From GCA-958296115 sp965222445 (GTDB lineage: Bacteria > Chloroflexota > Dehalococcoidia > Lucifugimonadales > CAJWER01): a stretch of 64,000 bases of DNA. The position numbers and the translations under genes are program-made. The stretch is taken from NCBI GenBank assembly GCA_965222445.1, contig CBDCTY010000002.1:2232001-2296000 (forward strand), read 5' to 3'. The notes beneath the pieces were generated by a model. It did not search any database. It worked only from the letters and a program-made list of their open reading frames with translations, and was not told the origin of the DNA. This document shows positions 48,882 to 58,017 of this stretch, piece after piece; within the stretch, counting starts at the first letter, position 1, and each line of letters starts with the position of its first letter.

Positions 48882-51611
48882 TCATGCTCCGTAGCGCTCC
48901 CGCCAGTATTCGGCCCATAGCAGCGCGGCCTCCACTGGACGCTCTCGGCATACGGCGTCGACCAGGGTGTGCGGCGCAACCATGTCGAAATGCGCGTCCG
49001 GATTCTTGAGGACGGCGCGCATCATCGACTCGACCGTTTCCAGGTCGGGGAACCGGTCGGCCAGCGGCGGCGACGTGGTCTTGAGGCCGTCGGATACTCT
49101 TCTATAGTCGACGTTCTGCTCGGGCACGACGACCACCACCTTGGCCTCATCGACATCGAGCTCCCGCCGTTCGACCATCCTGTCCGCCAGCAGTCTCTGT
49201 CGCATGATCTGGTAGAAGGGTTCGTACAGGAACTCCTCCAGCCTTGGGGCAGCCTTCAGGTCGAAGGATGATGAGTGCGATCGGTAGAGATGACCGTATC
49301 TGAGCCGGCGAACTACTCCGGCTGTGCCACTGCCCTTGAAGGTCGGTCGGGTGCTCAGATACTGCTCGAGGTACTTCCACTCAATGAGATAGGCACGCCT
49401 ACGACCGGAGTCCGTCTCCGCAACCAGGAAGGCATCGATGCTTGTCGCGTTCGCCCCTCTCGTCCTCGTACCCTCCAGGGAATCGTCCAGACCGATCCAC
49501 TCGAACTCCACCTCCGAAGCGTCGCCCTCGTGCTCGATCTTCACGACAGTGCGGACATCCCGGTCGATTGAGCGCAGGACCGCAGCCAGTGCTCCAGGTA
49601 TCCCTGCCAAGGGGAGCAGGAAGTTGACGCAGGCCACCTGTGAACTGGCCATGTTGCGGGTCGGTCCATCTGACGAGCGGTCGTCGCCGCTGCTGGAGGT
49701 CCTGTGCCACTTCAGCCTTCGCCGGCTGAAGAACTCGACCGCCCCACCGTCGCCGCGGATTCCCGGAAAAAGGTTCTCCTCCTCGTGTCCGAGGGCCAGG
49801 AGGTGGGGGTTCCGCAGGCCCTTGTCATCCGACGGAGACCGCCCACGGCGGCTGACAGTTGAAGAAGTGTCGCGGAAGCGCCCCTGCCACCGCCTGGCGG
49901 AGTAGGCAAAGGAGGCGTTCGGGTTGTGACGGTTCATCGCAGATTGATTCCTCCCCACGAGATGACGGACAGCTGAGAGGCAGCTGTTGCTCTTCGCCAT
50001 TTTGACCGCGATAGCCCTCTCTTGAGCGACGGATAGGTGGTCGGGATCGAGCTTGGCAGTCCGTTCGAAGTCCTCGATGGCGACGTCGTATTCACCCAGC
50101 TCGACGCGAGACATCCCCCGCTCGTAGTAGGACTCCGCGTCGTCCGGGTCAAGCTCTATGGCCCTGCTGAAGTCCCGGACCGCGGAGTCATGCCTGCCGA
50201 GGTCGCTCAACGCGACGCCCCTGGAGTAGCGGACGACGGAATCATCGGGTTCGAGGCTGACGAGCGTGTCGTAGTCGGGGACGGCCTTGCCCGGCTCGCC
50301 CAGGTCAACGTGAGCCATCGCCCTGTTCTGCAGGGAGTGGACGTCGTTCGGGTCGAGGGCGATGGCCTTCCCAAAGTCCTCGACGGCCCGGCGCAATTCC
50401 CCAATCTTGATGTAAGCGCACCCTCTCAGGTAGTACGCTACGGTCTCATCCGGGACTAGCTCGACGAGCCGGTCGCAGTCCACAACCGCGTCCTCGTACT
50501 TCTCCAAAGACATGTGGGCCATTCCCCTACCGAATAGGGCGCCGATGTTGCCGGGCGCGATTCCCAGGATGGCGCTGAAGTCGTGAATGGCTTCTTCCTT
50601 TTCCTCCAGATGCAGGTGAGCGGTCGCCCTCTCATAGAGGACCCTGACGTTGTCGGGGTCAATCTCGATGACCCTGGTGTAGTCTTCGATTGCCTCTTTG
50701 TGCCGTCCCAGGCTGGCATGGGCAAAGCCCCTGGCGGTGAGGGCCTCGGGATTGTCTGGGTCGAGGCGGAGGGACCTGTCGAAGTCCCTGATGGCGTCGG
50801 CGGGTCTCCCCAAGCTGCCGAGGGCGACTCCTCTGCTGCGGAGGGCGCCGGCGTTGTCGGGGTCGAGGTCGAGGACGGCATCGAGGTCCCGGAGCGCGCC
50901 GTCGAAGTCTCCGAGATTGAGCTTGGAGACTCCCCTGGAGTAGCGCGAGAGGTTGCTGTGCGGTTGGAGTTCGATGGCTCTGTCGAAGTCCTTGATGGCC
51001 CTATCGAGTTCGCCAAGGTCCCGGTAGGCGGCGCCTCTGTTGTGGTAGGCCTCGGGGAGACCGGCGTCGAGGGCGATGGCCCTGCTGAAGTCTTCAACCG
51101 CCCTGCTCGGGTCACCCAGCCCGGCGTGGGCAAGTCCCCTGTTGTAGTAGGGGTTGGCGTCGTTGGAGTCCAGGCCGATTGCCGCGTCGAAGTCCTTGAT
51201 TGCCCCGGCCAGGTCGCCCAGTTCGGCTATGGACACCCCCCTGTTGTAATGCGATATCGCGTCACCTGGGTCGAGGACGATGGCGATGTCGTAGTCCAAA
51301 ACTGCCAGGCTGTGCTTCCCCAGTTGGGCACGGGCAAGTCCCCTGTAGTGGTGGGCCTCGGCGTTACCGGGGGATAGGTCTACGACCCTGCCGAAGTCCT
51401 CCTCGGCTCGGCGGTCGTGTCCCAGTTCCCTGTGAACTAGGCCCCTGGCGCTCAGGGCGGTCGTATCGTCCGGGTTGGCTGTGATGTCTGCGTTCAGGCG
51501 CTCAAACATCCCCCGAAGCTCTTCTTGACTCAGGCTGTCCATCAACCTGCGGAACTCGTCGCGGTCCTCCCATGGCAACTGTCCGTCCTGTCCGTTGTCT
51601 TCTCCCTGCAT
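48882..51611 (-). CDS. TPR-repeat protein fused to PD-(D/E)XK nuclease-like domain
   Basis: A 909-residue protein. Residues about 40-520 hold fourteen tandem 34-residue TPR units (consensus like YYNRGLAHAGLGD...AVEDFSRAIALDP). The C-terminal about 380 residues resemble putative restriction endonucleases of the PGN_0703 type: FFSRRRLKWHR, TRNMASSQVACVNFLLPL, then IDAFLVAETDSGRRRAYLIEWKYLEQYL with an Asp...Glu-x-Lys nuclease core. It is the last gene of an XRE / ImmA-like / TPR-nuclease operon. TPRs probably sense or recruit a partner. A phage-defence or element-maintenance role is inferred, not shown. Confidence 0.78.
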   Translation of the reverse strand: MQGEDNGQDGQLPWEDRDEFRRLMDSLSQEELRGMFERLNADITANPDDTTALSARGLVHRELGHDRRAEEDFGRVVDLSPGNAEAHHYRGLARAQLGKHSLAVLDYDIAIVLDPGDAISHYNRGVSIAELGDLAGAIKDFDAAIGLDSNDANPYYNRGLAHAGLGDPSRAVEDFSRAIALDAGLPEAYHNRGAAYRDLGELDRAIKDFDRAIELQPHSNLSRYSRGVSKLNLGDFDGALRDLDAVLDLDPDNAGALRSRGVALGSLGRPADAIRDFDRSLRLDPDNPEALTARGFAHASLGRHKEAIEDYTRVIEIDPDNVRVLYERATAHLHLEEKEEAIHDFSAILGIAPGNIGALFGRGMAHMSLEKYEDAVVDCDRLVELVPDETVAYYLRGCAYIKIGELRRAVEDFGKAIALDPNDVHSLQNRAMAHVDLGEPGKAVPDYDTLVSLEPDDSVVRYSRGVALSDLGRHDSAVRDFSRAIELDPDDAESYYERGMSRVELGEYDVAIEDFERTAKLDPDHLSVAQERAIAVKMAKSNSCLSAVRHLVGRNQSAMNRHNPNASFAYSARRWQGRFRDTSSTVSRRGRSPSDDKGLRNPHLLALGHEEENLFPGIRGDGGAVEFFSRRRLKWHRTSSSGDDRSSDGPTRNMASSQVACVNFLLPLAGIPGALAAVLRSIDRDVRTVVKIEHEGDASEVEFEWIGLDDSLEGTRTRGANATSIDAFLVAETDSGRRRAYLIEWKYLEQYLSTRPTFKGSGTAGVVRRLRYGHLYRSHSSSFDLKAAPRLEEFLYEPFYQIMRQRLLADRMVERRELDVDEAKVVVVVPEQNVDYRRVSDGLKTTSPPLADRFPDLETVESMMRAVLKNPDAHFDMVAPHTLVDAVCRERPVEAALLWAEYWRERYGA

Positions 51612-51638
51612 GACTCTCCTCCCGTAGTCTCTATCTGG

Positions 51639-52598
51639 TCAGATCACCTGGTGAGCGTGTGGGATGCGCTCGAAGTAGGCGTGTGCGAGCTGCGGTCTGA
51701 GGACGGACCGGTCCCGGTACGGCACGGCGATGAGGGCTACCTTCGCCAGCCGCCCGTGCCAGTTGGCGAGCCTCCCGGCAACCGTCACGTCGTCGTTACG
51801 CCACAGGTCGTAACCGCTCACCCTCTCCACGTAGACGGGCCTGCCGGTGAGGATGACTCTCTCCGCCACCGAGCACTGGGCGGGGGGAGCACCTCGTCGG
51901 GGCAGCAGCCCCCGAAGATTGGACAGGGGCCTCTTGAGAGTCCTCAGCCTGAATCCCGGCGTCCGAGCCACCACCGTGGCGCGGAAGACATCTGAATCCG
52001 GATCGGCTATCCACTGTCCCGGGTCCCCCTTCTCACTGCGTTCGTACAGGACCGCGAGAAGGGGCTGGTGGCGCATCACCTCGGCCAGCCTGATGGTCAG
52101 GGACGAGTAGGCCCGCCCGTAGGTCCCCTGCAGGGCCACCACGTCGAACCCCGACGCTTCTGCGAACAGGGAGAACCAGTAGGGCTGCATCGAGGCGGCG
52201 GCGGCGAACCCGTCGGCCTGGCGGCACTTGCTCCTGCCCTGAGGGGCTCCGACCTGCGGATAGAGGTCGCGGAGCCGCTCCCTGACGGTCTCGTATGCCT
52301 CGTGGAGCGTCGTGTACTCCTGCGCCCCGTCCCATTCGGAGTCGTCTATCACGATGATATAGCCGGCGTCCTTCGTCCCCGTGTGATAGCCCCTGAGGCC
52401 TCTGGTGTCACGTGAGCGGACGACGGTCGCGATATCGGCCCTTTCGAGCAGCGTCTCGATCTCGGCCATGTCGGGGAAGGCGGAGAGGCCGAAGAAGTCG
52501 ATGAACTCCCGCGCGATGGCGGTCGGATGGAGCCTCACGTCGGGAACTCCGCCGCTTATCAGGTGGTGGCAGAAGTCATCCAGCGTCAACTCGTTCAC
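51639..52598 (-). CDS. ImmA/IrrE-like (DUF955) protein with degenerate zinc motif
   Basis: A 319-residue protein starting with GTG overlapping the XRE gene stop. The middle resembles ImmA/IrrE peptidases (EYTTLHEAYETVRERL, then CRQADGFAAAASM and SSLTIRLAEVM). HEAYE replaces HExxH, and the usual third-ligand Glu before the Ala-Asp-x-Phe-Ala stretch is absent, so proteolysis is doubtful. The C-terminal about 130 residues (VFRATVVARTPGF... and VALIAVPYRD) are extra. XRE-ImmA pairs control excision and induction of integrative elements and phages; this one may instead sense a ligand for the downstream nuclease. Confidence 0.72.
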   Translation of the reverse strand: MNELTLDDFCHHLISGGVPDVRLHPTAIAREFIDFFGLSAFPDMAEIETLLERADIATVVRSRDTRGLRGYHTGTKDAGYIIVIDDSEWDGAQEYTTLHEAYETVRERLRDLYPQVGAPQGRSKCRQADGFAAAASMQPYWFSLFAEASGFDVVALQGTYGRAYSSLTIRLAEVMRHQPLLAVLYERSEKGDPGQWIADPDSDVFRATVVARTPGFRLRTLKRPLSNLRGLLPRRGAPPAQCSVAERVILTGRPVYVERVSGYDLWRNDDVTVAGRLANWHGRLAKVALIAVPYRDRSVLRPQLAHAYFERIPHAHQVI

Positions 52599-53011
52599 GA
52601 CAGGAGCCTCTTTCCGCTGTATCGCTCGTACAGCTCGACTATGAATCGCTTCGAATCGATGGAGAGCGGACCCCTGGGCCTCGTCCCCACGCGGAACACG
52701 GGATCGGCCAGGACGTACTGGTAGGCCCTCTCCACCTCGGCCGTCTCGTCCACCTCAGGCTCTTCCCCCTCCTCTCCTCCCATTTCCAGGTACCCGGCCT
52801 TCCTGAGCAGCTCGTGGACTCCGACGCCGTAGAGGGCTGCCAGGCGTCTGAGGAGCTTGGGTCCCGGATGGCGCTCGCCCTTCTCGATCTGGGAGAGATA
52901 GGCGTTGGAGATTCCGCTGAGCCGCTGGACGCCCCGCAGGCTGGTGTCTCCCCTCAGCCGCTTGAGCATCTGCCCGATGTTCTCGTCTCTGTGGTCGGTC
53001 TCCTCGTTCAT
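52595..53011 (-). CDS. XRE-family transcriptional regulator
   Basis: A 138-residue protein. The helix-turn-helix lies in IGQMLKRLRGDTSLRGVQRLSGISNAYLSQIEKGERHPGPKLL, followed by LAALYGVGVHELLRKAGYLE, an acidic linker, and VLADPVFRVGTRPRG. The ATG at 53011 is preceded by GGGGGA. It heads the three-gene minus-strand operon and is divergent from four small plus-strand genes across a 234-bp AT-richer gap, the usual site for a repressor's operators. Confidence 0.88.
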   Translation of the reverse strand: MNEETDHRDENIGQMLKRLRGDTSLRGVQRLSGISNAYLSQIEKGERHPGPKLLRRLAALYGVGVHELLRKAGYLEMGGEEGEEPEVDETAEVERAYQYVLADPVFRVGTRPRGPLSIDSKRFIVELYERYSGKRLLS

Positions 53012-53063
53012 CGCTGTCCCCCTGTTCAACTCCTGTGTCACACCGGCCTCCGAGCCTCCAAGG

Positions 53064-53145
53064 GGTCAATAGTTGGTCAATGATTGTGATAGCACAGGAA
53101 GCACTTTGTCAACAATGCCATATTGCCAACCGATTGGTATTGCCT
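53064..53145. promoter_or_regulatory. divergent control region with candidate XRE operators
   Basis: On the minus strand a TTGACA (53107-53112) faces the XRE gene with a TATCAC-like -10 about 15-17 bases on. Direct repeats GGTCAAT at 53064-53070 and 53075-53081 lie 11 bases apart around the expected start site. An inverted motif GCCAACCGATTGGT sits near 53124-53137. These are plausible binding sites for the XRE protein; no exact operator is known to me. Confidence 0.4.
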
Positions 53146-53245
53146 CTGAGTGTGCTCTGCTGTTAGACTTTCATGTTACAGAATATACGTCCTATTCACC
53201 ATATCATATACCAAAGAGCACCACTGCGCCACCGAGGTGCACCGC

Positions 53246-53452
53246 ATGGGAGCCGGACACGTGAGTGGAGACCAGAGGCTCACGAAAGAGCAGAATGCGA
53301 TACGGCTGCGGGGCCTGAGAATACTGGCTCGCATGATCGTGCGTGCTCACCTGGCGTCCCTCATCGAGCAGGACGCGGAGAGGAACGGCTCCGTGCCCAA
53401 CTCAGCCCCTGATGGAGAAGTTCCTGCGAAGGAGGGCGAAAGTGCCAGGTAA
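53246..53452 (+). CDS. small helical protein, first of four-gene HTH cluster
   Basis: A 68-residue protein starting MGAGHVSGDQRLTKEQN with a helical middle (AIRLRGLRILARMIVRAHLASLIEQD) and a Ser/Glu/Pro tail. GAGGTG lies six bases before the ATG. It has no recognised domain. It overlaps the next gene and reads away from the XRE promoter region, so it is probably under the same control. Confidence 0.6.
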   Translation: MGAGHVSGDQRLTKEQNAIRLRGLRILARMIVRAHLASLIEQDAERNGSVPNSAPDGEVPAKEGESAR

Positions 53453-53684
53453 GCGCCCCGCCAGGAAGGTGAAGCTGAGGGCCGAGGCGGTATGGGACCG
53501 CCTCAACCGGCTCAACATGACACAGAACGAGCTGGCCCTTCTGCTGGGCATCTCTTCGGGCCACCTCTCACGCCTTATCAACGGAAGGCGCTGCCCGTCG
53601 CCCTCGATGCGGCGACGCCTCATGGATGTACTGGACTGCTCCGAGTTCGACGAGCTGTTCGTCGTGGTGAGCTGCGATGAGTAG
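53442..53684 (+). CDS. small XRE-type HTH protein
   Basis: An 80-residue protein. WDRLNRLNMTQNELALLLGISSGHLSRLINGRRCPSPSMRRRL is a clear XRE helix-turn-helix, preceded by a basic arm (GKRPARKVKLR). The GTG at 53442, behind GGAGG, overlaps the previous stop and is preferred over an upstream ATG. It probably binds DNA as a dimer. Confidence 0.78.
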   Translation: MPGKRPARKVKLRAEAVWDRLNRLNMTQNELALLLGISSGHLSRLINGRRCPSPSMRRRLMDVLDCSEFDELFVVVSCDE

Positions 53685-54249
53685 GGAGCGCCATGTCCCG
53701 TCGCACCTGTTTTCGCCCGGCGTCTCTCTGCTGCCGGAGGACTTCCCCGCCCGCCTGACCGCTCTCAAGGAGATCACCGGCCTGACCTGGGAGGGGATGT
53801 CCGTCTGCCTGGGCGTGGACCCGAGACAGTTGAAGTACTGGCGTGATGGCGGATGGCCAAACGGGGGCGCTATGCTGGCGCTGGTGGCGCTGGCGACGCG
53901 TGTGCCGGAGGGTCTGGGCGCGCTGTTGAACAACGAGGACCTGATGGTGGTCCTCCGAAGGGGTAGGCAGACCATGGGGGAACGTAACCGGGCTGAGGAC
54001 TGTCACGCAGAGCTCTTCCCGAAGGACTTTGGAGACCGGCTGGAGCGTCTGATAGAGCTCGCCGGTCTGTCGTGGGAGGAGTCCGCCCGGATCATGGGCG
54101 TCGGGCTCGACCGCGTGACGGAGTGGCGCGAGGGGACGATCCCTACCGGCGGGGAGGTGTGGCGCATCATGAGTCTGGCGCGGTCTGTGCCCGGCGGATT
54201 CGAGATCATGCTTCCAGAAGCCGCCGGGTCGGACCAGGGCGGGAAGTGA
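53677..54249 (+). CDS. protein with two diverged HTH-type repeats
   Basis: A 190-residue protein made of two copies of one about 70-residue unit: LLPEDFPARLTALKEITGLTWEGMSVCLGVDPRQLKYWRDGG, then LFPKDFGDRLERLIELAGLSWEESARIMGVGLDRVTEWREGT. Each carries an XRE-like helix-turn-helix and ends in a VP-x-G hydrophobic helix. The start overlaps the preceding gene by eight bases. The third copy of the unit is the next gene, so the set arose by duplication. Confidence 0.75.
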   Translation: MSRERHVPSHLFSPGVSLLPEDFPARLTALKEITGLTWEGMSVCLGVDPRQLKYWRDGGWPNGGAMLALVALATRVPEGLGALLNNEDLMVVLRRGRQTMGERNRAEDCHAELFPKDFGDRLERLIELAGLSWEESARIMGVGLDRVTEWREGTIPTGGEVWRIMSLARSVPGGFEIMLPEAAGSDQGGK

Positions 54250-54253
54250 CGAC

Positions 54254-54523
54254 GTGGTGCGCCGCCAGCGATGGGTCTACCACACAGAGCCGTCCCGCTT
54301 CCCGCCGGACTTTCCTGAGAGGCTGGAGCGTTTCTTGGAGGCCGCTGAGCTATCCTCGCGCGGGCTGGCCCGGCTGCTACATGTGGACAACCGAATGTTG
54401 AGGCGCTGGCGGAAGGGGACGCAGCCGGACCCTGGCCACCTGGTCGCCCTATTCACCCTCGCCGCCGAGATGGGGCTGCTCCACATCCTGCTGCCTGCGG
54501 CCCGGGAACTGGACTTGGATTAG
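54254..54523 (+). CDS. single-unit HTH-type protein
   Basis: An 89-residue protein consisting of one copy of the same unit: RFPPDFPERLERFLEAAELSSRGLARLLHVDNRMLRRWRKGTQPDPGHLVAL, ending LLHILLPAARELDLD. It starts at a GTG or ATG-like codon five bases after the previous gene, completing a tightly packed four-gene run. It converges with the large AAA-PRTase gene. Confidence 0.72.
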   Translation: MVRRQRWVYHTEPSRFPPDFPERLERFLEAAELSSRGLARLLHVDNRMLRRWRKGTQPDPGHLVALFTLAAEMGLLHILLPAARELDLD

Positions 54524-54618
54524 CGGCGAGTCACTTGATGGCCTGGCCTCGGAAGAGCGAATTATCGTTCGCATGGTTCAGCGGACGGGCCGATCACTCA
54601 CCCCAGCCCGCCACTCTC

Positions 54619-57600
54619 CTATATGCGAGGGAACAGAGGAGACCAACCGCCTTTGGCCGACCACAGGATGGGCAACGTGTTGTTCGGGCAACTCTGATAG
54701 AAAACAACGGCTGATTGTGTGTCGCCATATCCGAGTGGGTGTCTTCTTTCCAGAACCACGCCTTTCGATTCCGCGATCTGTCTAGCGCGGTCCCTTTCCT
54801 CCGGGTTTCCAAAAAATGTAGACTCTTCCCAAAACACCCTGTCTTCGTCTCCCAACTCATCACAGAGATAGACATCTGCCTCCAAACCGCTTTCTGTGAT
54901 AAAGCGATTAACACGGTCCCGAGCCCGACCGAAGCCCACCACAACGACTAGCACAACGCGTATCCCGTTAGCGTTAGCCAGTTTCAGGGTCTCCAGGTGT
55001 TCCTTGAGTCCGTCTACTAGAGTCCCCCCGGTGCCAGCGAAGTCATCGATGATCACGAGACGCTGGACTTCGTTCTTTTCACTAAGTCTTCTTTTGAGTA
55101 GCCGAATCGGATTAACGGCTTCTGACCAAATTTGATTCTCGCTAGCAAATAACCTGCAGTAGGTCATACCAGCCTTCGCTCCTGAGCTATCTAATGAACT
55201 GACGAGAATGTCTCTTCTGACTCTCGTTCCCGCCTCAATAACAGTCCGCATGTTGCGTGTAACGATACCAAACGCCTCGTTCATTTTTGAGCGCACCGTA
55301 TGTTCGTCGTACATCCGTAATCCTGACAATAGCCGGAACATTAGCCTCTGGTCTTCCAAGCTGTCGAATTGTTCAAGCCATCTTCTAATAGTAGCTGGCA
55401 CGATGCTTCGCCCACGAAAACTAAATTGCCGCCATATCTCGCATAAATCAGCTACTTCTTCATCTCTTACTCTAGTGCGTTCCTCATCTTCCAGTTTCGC
55501 TCTCAGGTCGTCTAATTCTCGAGAGTCTTCAAGAAGTTCGCCTACCCCATTGCCTCTAAGCCAGGCTCTGAATAGTGGGATCTTCGAAGTTATAATACCT
55601 TCTCCGTCCTCCACCAAGACCCTGCGGCGCACAAAATCCTGTAAAGTCATACGGAAACGGCGTTCTCCAATTGGAAAACCGACTGCCTTCGCTGATTCAG
55701 CCCATAAGGTCTCAGCGTCAACCGAAGTCTGCTTGCGAAAGGCACGCCCAGCAGCAATCAGTACTGAACGGCGAATCATATGTTGTTCATCTATCTCATC
55801 TGATGATTCCACCAAACCGTCAGTCCAGAAATGTGCGAAGGAATTTGATCCGATATTGCGGAGCGTATTATCGATTGCAACGGCAACATCGATCTCACTG
55901 GCGTCGCTATAGCGATTATCAGCCATATGTGAGAAGAGCTCGGTAGCCAATAATTTTGCAAAGTAGGGGTTGCCTGCGCTTGATTCGAATAGCTCATTTA
56001 AGGCAGCGTCACTTATAGTCAACCAGTCTTCTACCGGTCTTCTGATGAGTTCAACAAAATCTTCCGATCTATCGAAGGAATCGACTTCAATCGGTCTAAA
56101 TTTATTGAGGCGATCACCCTGCAAATTGACAATGCGCTGCATGTTCTCGCCTCCTACGAGGAGAAATCCGCAACCCTTCTTGTTGCTGATCTGCCTCAGA
56201 GGCTGGAAGAGTGAGGAGCTAGCATCGGTTCTCTTGAAAAGGTCGGGTGGCAACTCGTCAAACTCATCAAGTATGAAGAGTAGACGCAAGTCCTCATCAG
56301 CTAGGGCCTTGTCAACAAACGCTGATAGGGGTGCCAAGCCATTTGAGAAATCCGGCAACGGTACGTCTGCTAGTTCGGGGATGTTGTCTGACATTGCTTG
56401 AGCCAGAACATCGCCCAGACTCCGCAGGGTACTAGCCGCGTCGTCACCGACATAGTCCCCACTACCTTTGTTGATGACCACCCATTTTATCGCAGTATCA
56501 GACTTGAGGCGTTCTTCGACAGCATTCGCTAACGACGTCTTGCCAACACGCTTATGTCCATATATGAAGGCAGATCCCACGGTTTGCAAACTGCTAAGCC
56601 GAAGCAGTCGTTTCAATTCCTCCTCGCGTCCTATCAATTCGTCTCTAGTCGTAACTGCCTCCAGTGAGTAGGGTTCAGTTAGTTCGACATCGTCCCAATG
56701 GATATCCTCGCGCTGCGCTCCAAATCTAAATTCTTGCTCGCACTCACTCCTTCCACGGGGTCGCAACCACGAAAATTGCACGACTAACCTGGCTTCTGTG
56801 GAAGGAACCATGACTCTAGCTTGAATGTCGACGACAAATGAACTACCAGGTTGAATGGTGCCAAGTTCAATCTGCGACGTTTCAACCGAGAGACATGGAT
56901 CGGCTACGATCTCGTCGAGTCGCAGTTCCCTGGCAGGTCCGTTACCGGCGTTAGTTATTCTGACCTTGAAGCTAATTCGCTCATGTAGCCTTAGTAGTGG
57001 GTATTTCTTGGCTATTGCTGATACAATCAGCTTCGGTGTTGTCTTCGCTTCCAATGCTTCAAAATGCTCTTCGACAGCTGTTTTTAGTTGGCGTGCTAGG
57101 CCTCCAAGTATCCTATCGGCGATAGCAGTGCCGAATAGTTCCGCCTCTACAACAAAGTCTTCACAAAAGCTACATGCATCTTCATGTGTGTGTATGGGGT
57201 CGTCGTCCGTGTTTTCAACATAACTTTCTACGGCATGAAACAGACTGCCCAAACGGTTCTTGTTGATAAGGGCTCGAGGCAAGAGTGGCGAAAGAAGAAA
57301 GCGAGTAGGCGGCCGGTTAATTAGCCGCATTATCTCCTCTCGGAATCCATTAAGGCGGTCCAAATCCGGCCTTACTCGGATCAAGTCTTCTATTTCGGTC
57401 GTAGCCTCTTGCACATAGACGGTCAGCGCTTGTAGTTTTTCAAAGGTCTGGGTTCCAGAATCAATATTTGCAGCTCCATAAACTTGATGCTGTAATGTCC
57501 GATCAAAAAGGGAACCCGCCATCGCCTCGACATTCCCAAAGTTCAGTGCGGTGGGCGACTTGCTGAGTGCCCAGAGGAGCCATGATGCGGTGAAGCGTTG

Positions 57601-57795
57601 GATTTTCTGGGGCAATTCATTTGAGAAGAGGTGCGACGTAGCATTTGAGTGATCAGAGCCTTGGTCGAAGAAGTCAAGTATGAGGTGGGCGAAATCATTA
57701 AAGGCCGTAGGCTGTTCTTCGGGCTGAACACTGATCAGTCGATCAGCAGCGGATTGCATTTGAGCCAATCGCAGTCCATCGGATCGTTCGGTCAT
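54619..57795 (-). CDS. AAA (STAND-like) ATPase with C-terminal PRTase-CE-type domain
   Basis: A 1058-residue protein. An N-terminal helical region leads to an Ig/CARDB-like segment (about 270-370: VRITNAGNGPARELRL). An AAA ATPase follows (about 395-700) with Walker A YGHKRVGKTSLANAV and Walker B LRLLFILDEFDELPPDLF, then winged-helix-like helices. The C-terminal domain (about 815-1058) is a type I phosphoribosyltransferase fold: VIIDDFAGTGGTLVDGL resembles the PRPP loop, ending in SCPNNTLPILWSAKGGWSPLFPR. That arrangement is described for conflict-system PRTase-CE effectors. Base composition is clearly AT-richer than neighbouring genes, suggesting recent transfer. Likely anti-phage. Confidence 0.8.
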   Translation of the reverse strand: MTERSDGLRLAQMQSAADRLISVQPEEQPTAFNDFAHLILDFFDQGSDHSNATSHLFSNELPQKIQRFTASWLLWALSKSPTALNFGNVEAMAGSLFDRTLQHQVYGAANIDSGTQTFEKLQALTVYVQEATTEIEDLIRVRPDLDRLNGFREEIMRLINRPPTRFLLSPLLPRALINKNRLGSLFHAVESYVENTDDDPIHTHEDACSFCEDFVVEAELFGTAIADRILGGLARQLKTAVEEHFEALEAKTTPKLIVSAIAKKYPLLRLHERISFKVRITNAGNGPARELRLDEIVADPCLSVETSQIELGTIQPGSSFVVDIQARVMVPSTEARLVVQFSWLRPRGRSECEQEFRFGAQREDIHWDDVELTEPYSLEAVTTRDELIGREEELKRLLRLSSLQTVGSAFIYGHKRVGKTSLANAVEERLKSDTAIKWVVINKGSGDYVGDDAASTLRSLGDVLAQAMSDNIPELADVPLPDFSNGLAPLSAFVDKALADEDLRLLFILDEFDELPPDLFKRTDASSSLFQPLRQISNKKGCGFLLVGGENMQRIVNLQGDRLNKFRPIEVDSFDRSEDFVELIRRPVEDWLTISDAALNELFESSAGNPYFAKLLATELFSHMADNRYSDASEIDVAVAIDNTLRNIGSNSFAHFWTDGLVESSDEIDEQHMIRRSVLIAAGRAFRKQTSVDAETLWAESAKAVGFPIGERRFRMTLQDFVRRRVLVEDGEGIITSKIPLFRAWLRGNGVGELLEDSRELDDLRAKLEDEERTRVRDEEVADLCEIWRQFSFRGRSIVPATIRRWLEQFDSLEDQRLMFRLLSGLRMYDEHTVRSKMNEAFGIVTRNMRTVIEAGTRVRRDILVSSLDSSGAKAGMTYCRLFASENQIWSEAVNPIRLLKRRLSEKNEVQRLVIIDDFAGTGGTLVDGLKEHLETLKLANANGIRVVLVVVVGFGRARDRVNRFITESGLEADVYLCDELGDEDRVFWEESTFFGNPEERDRARQIAESKGVVLERRHPLGYGDTQSAVVFYQSCPNNTLPILWSAKGGWSPLFPRI

Positions 57796-58017
57796 GCCTC
57801 AGTCTCCTAGAGGGCGTTGGTGGCTATTTTCCCTGCTGCCACTTTGGCATTCGTTTAAGAGGCCCGTTGCCGCTGCTTGTGGTTCCTGCTTGGCATCCGG
57901 GCGCTTCACCTCTCTACAGCGCGTCAGTCTACCACGATCAGAACGGTTGGGTGACGCTCATTTCGCGTCCTGATCGGGCCCAACTGCGTCTTCCTGCTCC
58001 CGTTCGACGGTCCGAGC

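Noticed and set aside
50000..51500. CRISPR-like periodicity in the TPR gene
   Set aside because: The roughly 102-bp periodicity is coding (34-residue TPR units) with diverged sequence, not identical repeats with spacers. No CRISPR array seen anywhere.
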